A stretch of DNA of 64,000 nucleotides, taken from positions 1,674,001 to 1,738,000 of the forward strand of contig NZ_CP129672.1 of NCBI RefSeq assembly GCF_030505195.1, in the 5' to 3' direction. Positions 1-8,456 of this stretch are shown one piece after another; the stretch's first letter is position 1; each line of letters starts with the position of its first letter. Made by a program: the position numbers and the translations under genes. Below the pieces are notes generated by a model. The model was not told the DNA's origin, searched no databases, and saw only the letters and a program-made list of their open reading frames with translations. Source of the DNA: Comamonas testosteroni (GTDB lineage Bacteria > Pseudomonadota > Gammaproteobacteria > Burkholderiales > Burkholderiaceae_C).

Positions 1-814
1 GCGCCAGCGAGCGCACCTCGCTGGCAACCACGGCAAAGCCACGTCCCTGCTCGCCAGCACGGGCCGCTTCCACGGCCGCATTGAGGGCCAGGATATTGGT
101 CTGGAAGGCGATACCTTCAATGACCTGAATGATGTCCACAATCTTGCGCGAGCTGCCGCTGATGGCATCCATGGTGTGAACCACCTGGTCCACCACATCG
201 CCGCCACGTCCGGCCGTGGCCGATGCAGCGACCGCCAGAGAGCTGGCCGAATGAGCGCGCTCTGCGTTCTGGCGCACGGTGACGGTGAGCTGCTCCATGC
301 TGGCTGCGGTTTCGGTCAGCGCGCTGACCTGCTGCTCGGTACGGCTGGAGAGGTTGGTGTTGCCTGCATCAATTTCGTAGGCCGATACGGCCAGCGAGTC
401 GGTGGACTGCTTGATACGGCCCACTAACTCGGTCAGCGTGTCTTCCATGGTGCTCAGTGCCGTCAGCAAACGCCCGAACTCGCCTTCGGCATTGGAAGAG
501 AACTCCTTGCTCAGGTCCCCTGCCGCCACGGTCTCGGCAATCAGTATGGCTTCCTGCAGGGGCGCGACGATGCGGCGTCGCAGGCTGACCCACGACCAGG
601 CGCAGGAAATGCAGACCCAGGCCCCCAGTGCCAGCAGCCACCAGCGCGAACGTTCCACCTCGGCCATCAGGCTCTCGGACTGCTGCGCCGTCAGCGAACC
701 CGCCTTGAGCACCTCCAGCACATCGGACATTGCTGACCAGGCAATTCCCATCAAAGCCAGCACAAAAACACTGATGCTGACAAATGCGATTACCAGTCGC
801 TTGCTTACCGTCAT
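1..814 (-). CDS. Methyl-accepting chemotaxis protein, partial (C-terminus outside window)
   Basis: Chemoreceptor that would signal to CheA/CheW from the inner membrane. The start is the ATG at 814-812, and about 271 codons are visible before the window edge cuts the gene. Two membrane segments lie at about residues 8-27 and 57-76, followed by a HAMP-like basic stretch (RRRIVAPL) and the start of the cytoplasmic signalling coiled coil, with the conserved hairpin-region sequence [20 protein letters not shown]. The odd feature is the segment between the two membrane helices: only about 30 residues, against roughly 150 in Tar/Tsr-type receptors, so there is no room for a standard ligand-binding domain. 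It may sense through the membrane or a partner, or be cytoplasmically driven. The family call is certain; ligand and role are unknown. Confidence 0.93.
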   Translation of the reverse strand, partial: MTVSKRLVIAFVSISVFVLALMGIAWSAMSDVLEVLKAGSLTAQQSESLMAEVERSRWWLLALGAWVCISCAWSWVSLRRRIVAPLQEAILIAETVAAGDLSKEFSSNAEGEFGRLLTALSTMEDTLTELVGRIKQSTDSLAVSAYEIDAGNTNLSSRTEQQVSALTETAASMEQLTVTVRQNAERAHSASSLAVAASATAGRGGDVVDQVVHTMDAISGSSRKIVDIIQVIEGIAFQTNILALNAAVEAARAGEQGRGFAVVASEVRSLA

Positions 815-920
815 ATCGATCCCCTTGCCCTGTCCTGCCGAACGCCGTGTTATGTATTGATTGCATCAACCCGCACAAAACCTGTTCTGCCGTGCAGGCA
901 GCAACCGCAGATTTGCGCGA

Positions 921-935
921 GTTGCATTTTGCAAC
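921..935. promoter_or_regulatory. Perfect dyad in the chemoreceptor/M50 intergenic region
   Basis: GTTGCATTTTGCAAC is a perfect 6-bp inverted repeat around a 3-bp centre, about 107 bp upstream of the chemoreceptor start and 106 bp upstream of the protease start. It has the form of a regulator half-site pair, but I cannot name a binding protein. It may be a chance dyad. Confidence 0.3.
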
Positions 936-1040
936 ATCTGGTTTACCACACAACTATGTGCAACCCGTATTTCTGCAACGGCAAACGGCTTGTCCCGACA
1001 CAAGACAGCAGCTTGACGCGGCGTCTGAGACAATCAGTGC

Positions 1041-1709
1041 GTGGAACTCACCGAACTCATACAAACCGTACTGATTTACGCACTGCCCGTGCTGTTCGCC
1101 ATCACCATTCATGAGGCGGCGCACGGCTATGCTGCGCGTCACTTTGGCGACAACACCGCAGCCATGATGGGGCGCATCACGCTCAACCCCATCAAGCATA
1201 TCGATCCCATCGGCACCATCTTGATGCCGCTACTGCTGTATTTCGCTACCTCGGGGGCGTTTCTTTTCGGCTACGCCAAGCCCGTGCCCGTGCGCTTTGA
1301 CCATCTGCGCCACCCCAAGCGCGACATGATCTGGGTAGCGCTGGCCGGTCCCGCCTCCAATTTCGCGCAGGCCGTGTTCTGGGGTCTGCTGCTGATCGTC
1401 CTGGTAGGTTCAGGTCTGCACGAGCGCTTTTTCCTGGAGATGTGCCGCGCCGGCATTCTGGTCAATCTGGTGATGTGGGCTTTCAATCTCTTTCCGTTGC
1501 CGCCTCTGGACGGCGGCCGCATTCTGGTCGGTCTGCTGCCCTGGAAACAGGCGCAACTGGTGGCGCGTATCGAACCCTATGGCTTTTTCATCGTCATGGC
1601 ACTGGTGATTGCCGGCGTGGTCGGCAGCTACTGGCTGCGTCCGTTGATGAGCCTGGGCTACTCGGCCATCGATCTGATCCTCTACCCTTTCATGGCCTTG
1701 CTGCGCTGA
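1041..1709 (+). CDS. Site-2 protease (M50) family membrane metalloprotease
   Basis: Polytopic inner-membrane zinc protease of the short, PDZ-less M50B class (222 aa). The zinc site is HEAAH at about residues 24-28 (HExxH). The third ligand motif is in NLFPLPPLDGGR at about 148-159, the usual LDGG form. Hydrophobic segments alternate through the whole protein. The start is a GTG at 1041 (MELTELIQ); there is no strong ribosome site before it. It is followed 42 bp later by trpS, a neighbour pair I associate with Burkholderiales. The substrate is unknown; members of this short class are rarely characterised. Confidence 0.9.
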   Translation: MELTELIQTVLIYALPVLFAITIHEAAHGYAARHFGDNTAAMMGRITLNPIKHIDPIGTILMPLLLYFATSGAFLFGYAKPVPVRFDHLRHPKRDMIWVALAGPASNFAQAVFWGLLLIVLVGSGLHERFFLEMCRAGILVNLVMWAFNLFPLPPLDGGRILVGLLPWKQAQLVARIEPYGFFIVMALVIAGVVGSYWLRPLMSLGYSAIDLILYPFMALLR

Positions 1710-1751
1710 ACCCCGCGCCTGGTCTGCTACTGATATCTGTTGTTGATCCCT

Positions 1752-3053
1752 ATGAGCACCACCCGTTTTCTGACCGGCATCACCCCCAGCGGTACCCCAC
1801 ACCTGGGCAACTACGCAGGCATGATGCGCCCCGCCATCGAAGCCAGTCGTGACAAGAATGTGGAGAACTTCTACTTTCTGGCCGACTACCACGCGCTCAT
1901 CAAGTGTCAGGACCCCGAGCGCGTGCAGCGCTCGACCATCGAAATCGCCGCCAGTTGGCTGGCCGCTGGGCTTGACCCCGAGCATGTGACCTTCTACCGC
2001 CAGTCGGACATCCCCGAGATTCCGGAGCTGACCTGGTTCCTGACCTGCGTGACCGGCAAGGGCCTGCTTAACCGCGCCCACGCCTACAAGGCGGCGGTGG
2101 ACAAGAACAATGCATCCGGCAGCGAACCTGACGACGGGGTGACCGCCGGTCTTTTCATGTATCCCGTGCTCATGGGCGCCGACATTCTGATCTTCAACGC
2201 CAACAAGGTTCCTGTGGGCCGCGATCAGGTGCAGCATCTGGAGATGGCGCGCGACATGGCGTCGAGCTTCAACCACATCTACGGCAGCGAGTACTTCACG
2301 TTGCCTGAAGCCGTGGTGGAAGAGTCTGTCGCCACCCTGCCCGGCCTTGACGGCCGCAAGATGAGCAAGAGCTACAACAACACGATTCCGCTCTTCGCAC
2401 CACGCGAGCAGCTCAGAAAGCTCATCAACAGCATCACCACCGATTCGCGCGCTCCCGGCGAGGCCAAGGAAGTCGAAGGCTCGGCCCTGTTCCAGATCTA
2501 TCAGGGCTTTGCCAGCGAAGAGGAAAGTGCCGCACTGCGCCAGCAATATGCCGAAGGCATTGCCTGGGGCGATGCCAAGCAGATCCTGTTCGAGCGCATC
2601 GACCGCGAAATCGCCCCCATGCGCGAGCGCTACGAATACCTGATTGCCCATCCCGCCGAGCTGGAAGAGATTCTTCAGGCCGGTGCGGTCAAGGCCCGCA
2701 AGCTGGCAACCCCTTTGCTGCAGCAGTTGCGCGCCGCCGTGGGCATCCGCAATCTGGCGCAGGCCAGCAAGGCCAAGACCAAAGCCGCCAAGACGGCGCT
2801 GCCCCAGTTCAAGCAGTATCGCGAGACGGACGGCCAGTTCTACTTCAAGCTGGTGGCCGCTGACGGCCAGCTGCTGCTGCAAAGCCTGGGCTTTGCCGCC
2901 CCCAAGGAAGCGGGGCAGAACATTGCCCAGTTGCAGCGCGAAGGCGCGACGGCGCTGGCCGCCATCAAGCCGCGCCTGCAGACACTGGATGGTGTCAGCG
3001 ATGACCTGGTGATCCAGGCTCTGGAACAACTGCGTGAGGCCGCCGAGCAATAG
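1752..3053 (+). CDS. trpS: Tryptophan--tRNA ligase with C-terminal extension
   Basis: Class I aminoacyl-tRNA synthetase charging tRNA-Trp. The HIGH-equivalent is in TPSGTPHLGNY near the N-terminus and the KMSKS loop is GRKMSKSYNN at about residues 203-212. The ATG at 1752 gives MSTTRFLTG; an in-frame TTG at 1740 would add four residues. At 433 aa it is about 100 residues longer than the E. coli enzyme. The extra part begins after an Ala/Lys-rich linker (about 340-350) and contains QFYFKLVAADGQLLL followed by SLGF, which resembles the small DUF1508/YegP domain. Catalytic core is certain; the extension's role is not known. A stem-loop follows the gene. Confidence 0.96.
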   Translation: MSTTRFLTGITPSGTPHLGNYAGMMRPAIEASRDKNVENFYFLADYHALIKCQDPERVQRSTIEIAASWLAAGLDPEHVTFYRQSDIPEIPELTWFLTCVTGKGLLNRAHAYKAAVDKNNASGSEPDDGVTAGLFMYPVLMGADILIFNANKVPVGRDQVQHLEMARDMASSFNHIYGSEYFTLPEAVVEESVATLPGLDGRKMSKSYNNTIPLFAPREQLRKLINSITTDSRAPGEAKEVEGSALFQIYQGFASEEESAALRQQYAEGIAWGDAKQILFERIDREIAPMRERYEYLIAHPAELEEILQAGAVKARKLATPLLQQLRAAVGIRNLAQASKAKTKAAKTALPQFKQYRETDGQFYFKLVAADGQLLLQSLGFAAPKEAGQNIAQLQREGATALAAIKPRLQTLDGVSDDLVIQALEQLREAAEQ

Positions 3054-3071
3054 CTCCTCACCCCTATGGGA

Positions 3072-3098
3072 CGCTGCCTCGGCACTCACGAGGCAGCG
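3072..3098 (+). terminator. Stem-loop after trpS
   Basis: A perfect 10-bp stem (CGCTGCCTCG / CGAGGCAGCG) with a 7-nt loop starts 18 bp after the trpS stop. The downstream tract (GGATTTAATCC) has only a short T run, so this is a probable but not textbook rho-independent terminator. It separates trpS from the response-regulator gene. Confidence 0.6.
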
Positions 3099-3131
3099 CG
3101 GATTTAATCCTTCGCACTAAAGGAACGACCG

Positions 3132-3842
3132 ATGCGCATTGCTGCCCTGGATGACGATCCACTACAACTGGAACTGTTGCAACAGGTCGCGACGGAAGCC
3201 GGGCACAGCTGTCACTCTTACCTCAAGGGAGCTGCCCTTCAGCAGGCCCTGCGGCGCGAGAGCTTCGATCTGCTGCTTGTCGACTGGGAACTGCCCGATA
3301 GCAGCGGGCCGGACATCGTGCGCTGGGTGCGCGAGCAGATCAGCAAGGAAGTGCCGATCATCTTCGTGACGCACCGCAGCGAAGAGGCCGACATTATCGA
3401 AGGCCTGGCCAGCGGTGCCGATGACTTCATGATCAAGCCCATCCGTGCGGGCGAGCTGCGCGCACGCATCGCCGCGCTGCTGCGCCGCGCCTATCCGTTG
3501 ACCATACAAAGCGTGCTGGACTTCGGTCCCTACCGCTTTCTCACCGCCATCAATGGCATAGAGATGGACGACCAGCCCGTGGAGGTCACGCACCGCGAAT
3601 ACACGCTGGCACTGACGCTGTTCCAGAACCAGGGCCGTTTGCTCTCGCGCGATCATCTGCGCGAGGTCGTCTGGGGCCAGAACGCCGAGGTGCAGTCACG
3701 CTCGCTGGACACCCATGTCTCGCGCCTGCGCAATCTGCTGAACTTGCGCGCTGGTCAGCCCTATGCCATTTCAGCCGTTTATGGCTATGGTTACCGCCTC
3801 GATACCCCCGAAGCTGCGCAGCCCGCAGCCCCAGCTGCCTGA
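3132..3842 (+). CDS. OmpR/PhoB-family response regulator
   Basis: Two-component DNA-binding regulator of 236 aa. The receiver domain (about 1-118) carries the acidic pair DDD at 7-9, the phospho-acceptor Asp in LLLVDWELPDSSG at about 51, and the Lys of FMIKPI. The C-terminal winged helix (about 140-228) shows THREYTLALTLF, SRDHL, SLDTHVSRLRNLL and YGYGYRL, typical of OmpR/PhoB. An AGGAACG ribosome site precedes the ATG. It is followed after 28 bp by an exported LysM/FecR protein and then a CHASE2 kinase on the same strand, so I infer that this kinase is its partner. An Ala/Pro tail ends the protein. Confidence 0.93.
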   Translation: MRIAALDDDPLQLELLQQVATEAGHSCHSYLKGAALQQALRRESFDLLLVDWELPDSSGPDIVRWVREQISKEVPIIFVTHRSEEADIIEGLASGADDFMIKPIRAGELRARIAALLRRAYPLTIQSVLDFGPYRFLTAINGIEMDDQPVEVTHREYTLALTLFQNQGRLLSRDHLREVVWGQNAEVQSRSLDTHVSRLRNLLNLRAGQPYAISAVYGYGYRLDTPEAAQPAAPAA

Positions 3843-3870
3843 GTTCGCAGCCCATAACCTGCCTTTAAAG

Positions 3871-5619
3871 ATGCCTGATTTACGTCAAAACCTCTTTTCC
3901 GTCCACTCCCCCATGCCCATTCTGGGTGCAGGCATGCTGTGGGTGGCGTTTGGAGGGATGGCGGCAACAGGTCTGGCCCATGCCCAGATCACGCCCCGCG
4001 GCAACGATGTCATTGCCCACCGCGTAGTGACTGGAGATACGCTGGAGGTGCTGGCAGCACGTTATCTGGGCGACCACAAGCGCTGGACGGCGCTGCAAAA
4101 CCACAACAAGGTGGAAGACCCCTTGCGTCTGCGCCCCGGTTCGGTGCTGGAAATTCCCACGCGCCTGTTGCGCGCCGCGATGGCTTCGGTGGTGTTTGTA
4201 CAAGGCGATGTGCAAAGCTCACGCTCCGCGAGCCATCTCGCAGACTCCGTCAACGCGTCACCTCAGCCTGTGCAAAAAGGCCAGCTGCTGCAGGAAGGCG
4301 ATTCGCTCCAGGTTCCCGCCAACGCCTTTGTCTCTGTGCGTCTGGCAGATGGCTCACTGGTGCGCGTGCAGTCCGAATCCGATGTCGAGTTGCGCCAGAT
4401 GCGCCGCAAAGGCCGAGCCGGCACTCTGCAGTCCGTCATCGATCTGCGCGAGGGCGCGATTGAAGCCCAAGTGTCCAGCCAGACCAATGGCGAGCGCCGC
4501 TTCGAAGTGCGCACCCCGGCGGCCTCGACCAGCGTGCGCGGTACCCAGTTTCTGGTAATGAGCGATGACGAGGGCCGCACGGCTGCTGCCGTCGACGAAG
4601 GCTCGGTCGCCGTGCAGACGGGCCAGCCCGCAGCCTTGCTGAGGCCAGGTCAAGGTCTGTCCGTTTCCGCCAACGGCCAGATCGGCAGGCCCACTGCCAT
4701 GCTGGAGGCTCCCGATATTGCGGCCTGGCCCTCTCTTGTCGAAGACGCCAGCTGGGTCAGCCTGCCCTTGCCGGCCATGGCTGGTGCCGTGCGTTACCAA
4801 GTGCTGCTGGCTCAGGACAATGAGCTGACCCAGATCGTGCGCGGCGGCATGTTCACCAAGTCACCGGCACGCCTGACGGGAGTGGAAGACGGCAACTACA
4901 TTGCGGCCATTCGCGCCATTGACACCAACGGCATTCCTGGCAAACGCAGCCTGCAAGCGTTGCGCATCAAAGCGCATCCGGTGCCTCCGCTCTACGAGTC
5001 TCCTGCACCTGAAGCCACCGTCGGACAGGGCCAGCAAGGCCTGCAATGCACCCAGGTGGCCGAAGCCTCGGCCTACCGCATACAGGTGGCCACCGCCGAC
5101 GGCAGCTTTGCCCAGCCGCTCATCGACGCCAACGCCCTCAAGGACTGCGCCCTGCCTGCCAATGCGCTGACCAAGCTGCCTGTCGGCGAATATATGTGGC
5201 GCGTAGGCAGCATACGTACGCTTGACAACGGACAGCCGGATGCGGGGCCCTTCGCCGCCCCGCAAAAGATGAAACTGGCCCTGGCCCCCCAATCGCCCGA
5301 GATGCAGATCGGCGGCGCGCCCGGCGAAGGCAGCAGCCATATTCACTGGGCAGGTGAAGAGGGTCAACGCTACCGCATCGTGGTCGCCAGCGACGCCGGT
5401 TTTACTGCCCCCCTGATCGACACCTGGGTGACCCAGCCTCAGTGGAGCACGCAGGACCTGCCTCCTGGTACCTACTATCTGCAGATGCAGGTCGAGGATG
5501 CCAATGGCCTGCGCAGCAATCTGTCTGCCTCGCGCCAATTCCAGACCGGCAACTGGGTAACCTCGTCCGAGGGGCAGACGATGACTTCCGGCGACGGTTC
5601 ACGCCTGATGCGCCAGTAA
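3871..5619 (+). CDS. Exported LysM and FecR domain protein
   Basis: Periplasmic or surface protein of 582 aa. A signal peptide is visible (hydrophobic core MPILGAGMLWVAF, cleavage expected after AHA). A LysM domain follows (HRVVTGDTLEVLAARYLGD, with LRPGSVLEIP), then a FecR domain (about 145-245: DGSLVRVQ, RTPAASTSVRGTQFLV, VDEGSVAV). The C-terminal half looks like repeated fibronectin-III-like sandwiches (YRIQVATADGSF, YRIVVASDAGF). ATG 3871 is chosen as the first start after the upstream stop; 3913 is an alternative. FecR domains usually contact anti-sigma/sigma systems, but no sigma factor is nearby; instead it sits between a response regulator and a kinase, suggesting a periplasmic accessory or output of that system. 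Confidence 0.88.
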   Translation: MPDLRQNLFSVHSPMPILGAGMLWVAFGGMAATGLAHAQITPRGNDVIAHRVVTGDTLEVLAARYLGDHKRWTALQNHNKVEDPLRLRPGSVLEIPTRLLRAAMASVVFVQGDVQSSRSASHLADSVNASPQPVQKGQLLQEGDSLQVPANAFVSVRLADGSLVRVQSESDVELRQMRRKGRAGTLQSVIDLREGAIEAQVSSQTNGERRFEVRTPAASTSVRGTQFLVMSDDEGRTAAAVDEGSVAVQTGQPAALLRPGQGLSVSANGQIGRPTAMLEAPDIAAWPSLVEDASWVSLPLPAMAGAVRYQVLLAQDNELTQIVRGGMFTKSPARLTGVEDGNYIAAIRAIDTNGIPGKRSLQALRIKAHPVPPLYESPAPEATVGQGQQGLQCTQVAEASAYRIQVATADGSFAQPLIDANALKDCALPANALTKLPVGEYMWRVGSIRTLDNGQPDAGPFAAPQKMKLALAPQSPEMQIGGAPGEGSSHIHWAGEEGQRYRIVVASDAGFTAPLIDTWVTQPQWSTQDLPPGTYYLQMQVEDANGLRSNLSASRQFQTGNWVTSSEGQTMTSGDGSRLMRQ

Positions 5620-5624
5620 AAACA

Positions 5625-5704
5625 ATAGCTTCCAGCGCTTGAATTCCATGAAACTTCATAGGATTCATATCTTGAATGCTTATATAGCAAGCGCTGGATG
5701 CTAT
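5625..5704. repeat. AT-rich intergenic repeat, ATAGC/GCGCTT family
   Basis: Inverted repeat with outer arms ATAGCTTCCAGCGCTT (5625-5640) and AAGCGCTGGATGCTAT (5689-5704); the arms pair except at two central positions. It fills most of the gap between the FecR gene and the kinase gene. Related sequence occurs at 27271, 35943, 37438, 46135 and 57036 in this window, always between genes. Confidence 0.7.
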
Positions 5705-5735
5705 GGTTTTATGTGCTTCTTACCGAACCACCTCT

Positions 5736-8081
5736 ATGGTTGAAGCTCCCAACCTGCGCAAAAGCCGCTTGCAGAACCTGCGCCTGAGCTGGCTGCTGCT
5801 CAGCACTTTCCTGCTCGGCATGACCTGGTGGCTCAGCGGCCCGGGGCAGCTGGCACGTCTCAACGGCATTATTCAGGACACATCGGCCTGGCTGCACCAG
5901 CGTCCCGCCTCGCCCGATATCGTCATCGTGGCCATCGACGATGACAGTATCGACAGCATAGGCCGCTGGCCCTGGCGCCGTGCACTGCACGCCGCCGTGC
6001 TGGAGCGTATCACCCAAGGCCAGCCCCGCGCCATCGGCATGGATGTGGTCTTCAGCGAGGAAGACTGGGACTACCCCGGAGACGATCTGCTTTTGCAACG
6101 AGCATTGCAAAAAAGCGGCAATGTAGTGCTGCCCGTCACGCGCTCCGCGCAAAGCACTGCCACCACCCCTTTGAAAAGCCTTGCCAGCGAGGCTGCTGCT
6201 CTGGGGCACACCCAGATGCCTGTGGATGCCGACGGCGTGGTGCGACGCTTTTATGCGCAGGAAGGCAGGGCCGACCAGCTCTGGTGGCATATGGCGCTGA
6301 GCCTGCACTGCGTGGGCGAGACCGCCCGCCCCTGCCAACCATCTGCCCCACCTCCAGCAGACTCGGTTGCAGCCAACTCCTGGCAAAAGCTGCAGCCCCA
6401 GTTCATCGCTTTTGCCCAGGCTTCGCGGGACCGCCAGAACAGCCTGGGCTCGCCGTTCACCACCTACTCCTATATCGACATCCTGCGCGGCAATATCCCG
6501 GCAGTCGCTTTTCGCGGCAAATACGTGCTGATTGGAGCCACTGCCGCGGGTATTGGCGAAAAATTCACAGCCCCCATCGGCTTTGATGCGCGCCTGATCT
6601 CGAATGTGGAAATGCTGGGCCATGTGCTCAACGGCATCCTTCAGGACACGCATCTGGAGCCGGCCTCTGCCACGCTCAACCGCAGCCTCAATGTGCTGCC
6701 CGTGCTGCTGGGCCTGCTGGCTCTGGCCTGGCTCGGCCCTTCTGGCGGGCTGATTTCCAGCATCCTGCTGGCCTTGCTCAGTCTGTCGATAGCCGGTTTG
6801 GCGCCGCGTTGGGGTCATGTGCAGACAGCCCCCGCTGCGGCACTGCTGAGCCTGTCGCTTGCCTACCCGCTGTGGAGCTGGCTGCGCCTGCGCGCCGCCA
6901 CACGCTTTCTGGCGCTGGAGCTGCGCGATCTGCAAGGCCAGGGCCTTCCCGCACCCTCGCTCAAAAGCGATGCACTCGATCAGCGGATTGACGCTGTGGA
7001 GCAAGCCTCGCGCCAGCTGCGTGCATTGCATCATTTCGTCAGCGAAAGCCTGCGCCAGCTGCCCTCGGCCACTTTTGTCTGCGACCGCGAAGGGATTCTG
7101 CTGCTCGCCAACACGGCCGCGCACCGCTATATCGAAAGCCTGGAGCACAAACTCCAGCAAGGCGACGATCTGGTCGCCCTTCTGCGCGGCCTGAACAGCG
7201 CCAGCAGCGACGGCGGCCGCGCTGCCAGCAGCACACCACTGCTCACGCACAGTGCATTGCAGCAAGCCACTCTGTCACGCCAAAGCGAAGGGCGCGACAC
7301 CCAGGGCCGCCACCTGATGCTGCTGAGCCAGAGCTTCGAGGCACCGCCCACCTCAGGCTGGCTCATCACCCTGGTCGATATCAGCGACCTGCGCAGTGCA
7401 CAGGCCCAGCGCGACCAAGCCATGCAGTTCATCTCCCACGATATCCGTGCGCCGATAGGCTCCATCATCACCTTGCTGGAGATGCAGCGCACAGGCAAGC
7501 GCATCGATTCGCAAGATGCTCTGTTTAAGCGCATTGAGGGCTATGCCCAGTCATCCCTTCAGCTGGCAGACGATTTTGTGCATCTGGCCAGAGCCCAGCA
7601 GCAGCAATACCGCAGCGAAGTCCTAGATCTGGGTCTGCTGGCGGATCAGGCCGTCTCGGATTGCTGGACCCTTGCCCAGCAGCAGAACATGCAACTGGTG
7701 TTCGAGCTGCCTGATGCCGAAGCCTGCGTGCATGGCGACCCCGGTCTGCTGCACCGCGCCGTCATCAATTTGCTGACCAATGCCGTCAAGTACGGCAAGC
7801 CGCAAGATACCGATGCCATCGCCCTTGTGGAAATCCATATTGTCGAGCAAGGCAGCCAATGGGGCATCGCTGTGCGCGATCACGGCTGCGGCATGGATGA
7901 GGAGTCGCTGGCCAGGCTCAGCCAGCCATTCGAGCGCCTGCAGCAGCACCAGCGCATGGATGGCGTGGGCCTGGGCTTGGCCTTCACGCGCACCGTGGCA
8001 CAGCGTCATGGCGGCAGCCTGCAGATCAGCAGCCAGCTGGGCCAAGGCAGCAGCTTCACCTTGCTGATACCCAAAGCCTGA
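5736..8081 (+). CDS. CHASE2-domain sensor histidine kinase
   Basis: Membrane histidine kinase, 781 aa from ATG 5736. An ATG at 5703 is rejected because it falls inside an intergenic repeat. Order: membrane helix (about 15-33), extracytoplasmic CHASE2 domain (PDIVIVAIDDDSID, GRWPWRR, IGMDVVFSEED, RGKYVLIGATAAGIGEKF), three closely spaced helices (about 315-385), a PAS-like region (ATFVCDREGILLLANTAA), HisKA with the phospho-accepting His in FISHDIRAPIGS, and HATPase (N-box NLLTNAVKYGK, G-boxes RDHGCGMDEE and GVGLGLAFT). Same-strand neighbours are a response regulator and a FecR/LysM protein. No promoter is obvious in the 116-bp gap, so co-transcription is likely. The signal is unknown. Confidence 0.93.
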   Translation: MVEAPNLRKSRLQNLRLSWLLLSTFLLGMTWWLSGPGQLARLNGIIQDTSAWLHQRPASPDIVIVAIDDDSIDSIGRWPWRRALHAAVLERITQGQPRAIGMDVVFSEEDWDYPGDDLLLQRALQKSGNVVLPVTRSAQSTATTPLKSLASEAAALGHTQMPVDADGVVRRFYAQEGRADQLWWHMALSLHCVGETARPCQPSAPPPADSVAANSWQKLQPQFIAFAQASRDRQNSLGSPFTTYSYIDILRGNIPAVAFRGKYVLIGATAAGIGEKFTAPIGFDARLISNVEMLGHVLNGILQDTHLEPASATLNRSLNVLPVLLGLLALAWLGPSGGLISSILLALLSLSIAGLAPRWGHVQTAPAAALLSLSLAYPLWSWLRLRAATRFLALELRDLQGQGLPAPSLKSDALDQRIDAVEQASRQLRALHHFVSESLRQLPSATFVCDREGILLLANTAAHRYIESLEHKLQQGDDLVALLRGLNSASSDGGRAASSTPLLTHSALQQATLSRQSEGRDTQGRHLMLLSQSFEAPPTSGWLITLVDISDLRSAQAQRDQAMQFISHDIRAPIGSIITLLEMQRTGKRIDSQDALFKRIEGYAQSSLQLADDFVHLARAQQQQYRSEVLDLGLLADQAVSDCWTLAQQQNMQLVFELPDAEACVHGDPGLLHRAVINLLTNAVKYGKPQDTDAIALVEIHIVEQGSQWGIAVRDHGCGMDEESLARLSQPFERLQQHQRMDGVGLGLAFTRTVAQRHGGSLQISSQLGQGSSFTLLIPKA

Positions 8082-8092
8082 GCCCAGAAACG

Positions 8093-8135
8093 AAAAAGCC
8101 TCAGAACTTTTCAGTTCTGAGGCTTGACGTTTTTT
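8093..8135. terminator. Bidirectional terminator between the CHASE2 kinase and tRNA-Arg
   Basis: A perfect 10-bp stem (GCCTCAGAAC at 8098-8107, GTTCTGAGGC at 8114-8123) is flanked by AAAAA on the left and a T-run (8130-8135) on the right. It can end the kinase transcript on the plus strand and the tRNA transcript on the minus strand. Confidence 0.85.
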
Positions 8136-8211
8136 GGTGCGGCTGGCAGGAATCGAACCCACGACCCCTTGGTTCGTAGCCAAGTACTCTATCCAGCTGA
8201 GCTACAGCCGC
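8135..8211 (-). tRNA. tRNA-Arg (ACG)
   Basis: Reads GCGGCTG at the acceptor 5' side, has the D-loop TAGCTCAGCTGGATAGAG, anticodon loop CTACGAA (ACG), T-loop GGTTCGATTCC, and pairs with CAGCCGC before an encoded CCA. 77 nt with CCA. A -10-like TAGAAT lies on the minus strand at 8228-8223. The A of the ACG anticodon is expected to be edited to inosine by TadA. Confidence 0.97.
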
Positions 8212-8286
8212 AACAGGGTTGTATTCTAGCAGCGCAAAAACGGCTCTCGGACCAAATCGACAACTTTTTCGCGTTCATGCAAAGAA

Positions 8287-8318
8287 AAAGCCCACCATCG
8301 ATGAAGACGGCAGGCTTT
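8287..8318 (-). terminator. Probable terminator after the CAU tRNA
   Basis: On the minus strand AAAGCC and GGCTTT (6 bp) enclose a 20-nt loop and lead into TTTTTCTTT, beginning 9 bp after the tRNA CCA end. The stem is short, so this is tentative. Confidence 0.45.
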
Positions 8319-8327
8319 CATGCAGCT

Positions 8328-8404
8328 TGGTAGGGCGTGGCGGACTTGAACCGACGACCAAAGGATTATGAGTCCTCTGCTCTAACCAACTGAGCTAACG
8401 CCCC
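8328..8404 (-). tRNA. tRNA with CAU anticodon (tRNA-Met elongator or tRNA-Ile2)
   Basis: 77 nt with encoded CCA. The anticodon loop is CTCATAA. The acceptor starts GGGGCGT and pairs with ACGCCCT, so position 1-72 is a G-U pair. It is not the initiator, which lacks a 1-72 pair of this kind and has three GC pairs in the anticodon stem. The T-arm (TTGGTCG, CGGTTCAAGTCC) looks somewhat like E. coli tRNA-Ile2, which is read as Ile after lysidine modification by TilS. Automated labels would say tRNA-Met; I leave the amino acid open. Confidence 0.93.
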
Positions 8405-8456
8405 AACACTGACAACAGCCGTGGCTGCCACCAGAAAAACTTCGCCATTGTAGGGC

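Noticed and set aside
1410-3089. 559-codon minus-strand frame opposite trpS
   Set aside because: Antisense to a synthetase with intact signature motifs; no domain seen.
5703-5735. Upstream ATG start for the CHASE2 kinase
   Set aside because: It lies in the arm of an intergenic inverted repeat and adds 11 residues with no relation to the family; ATG 5736 is preferred.
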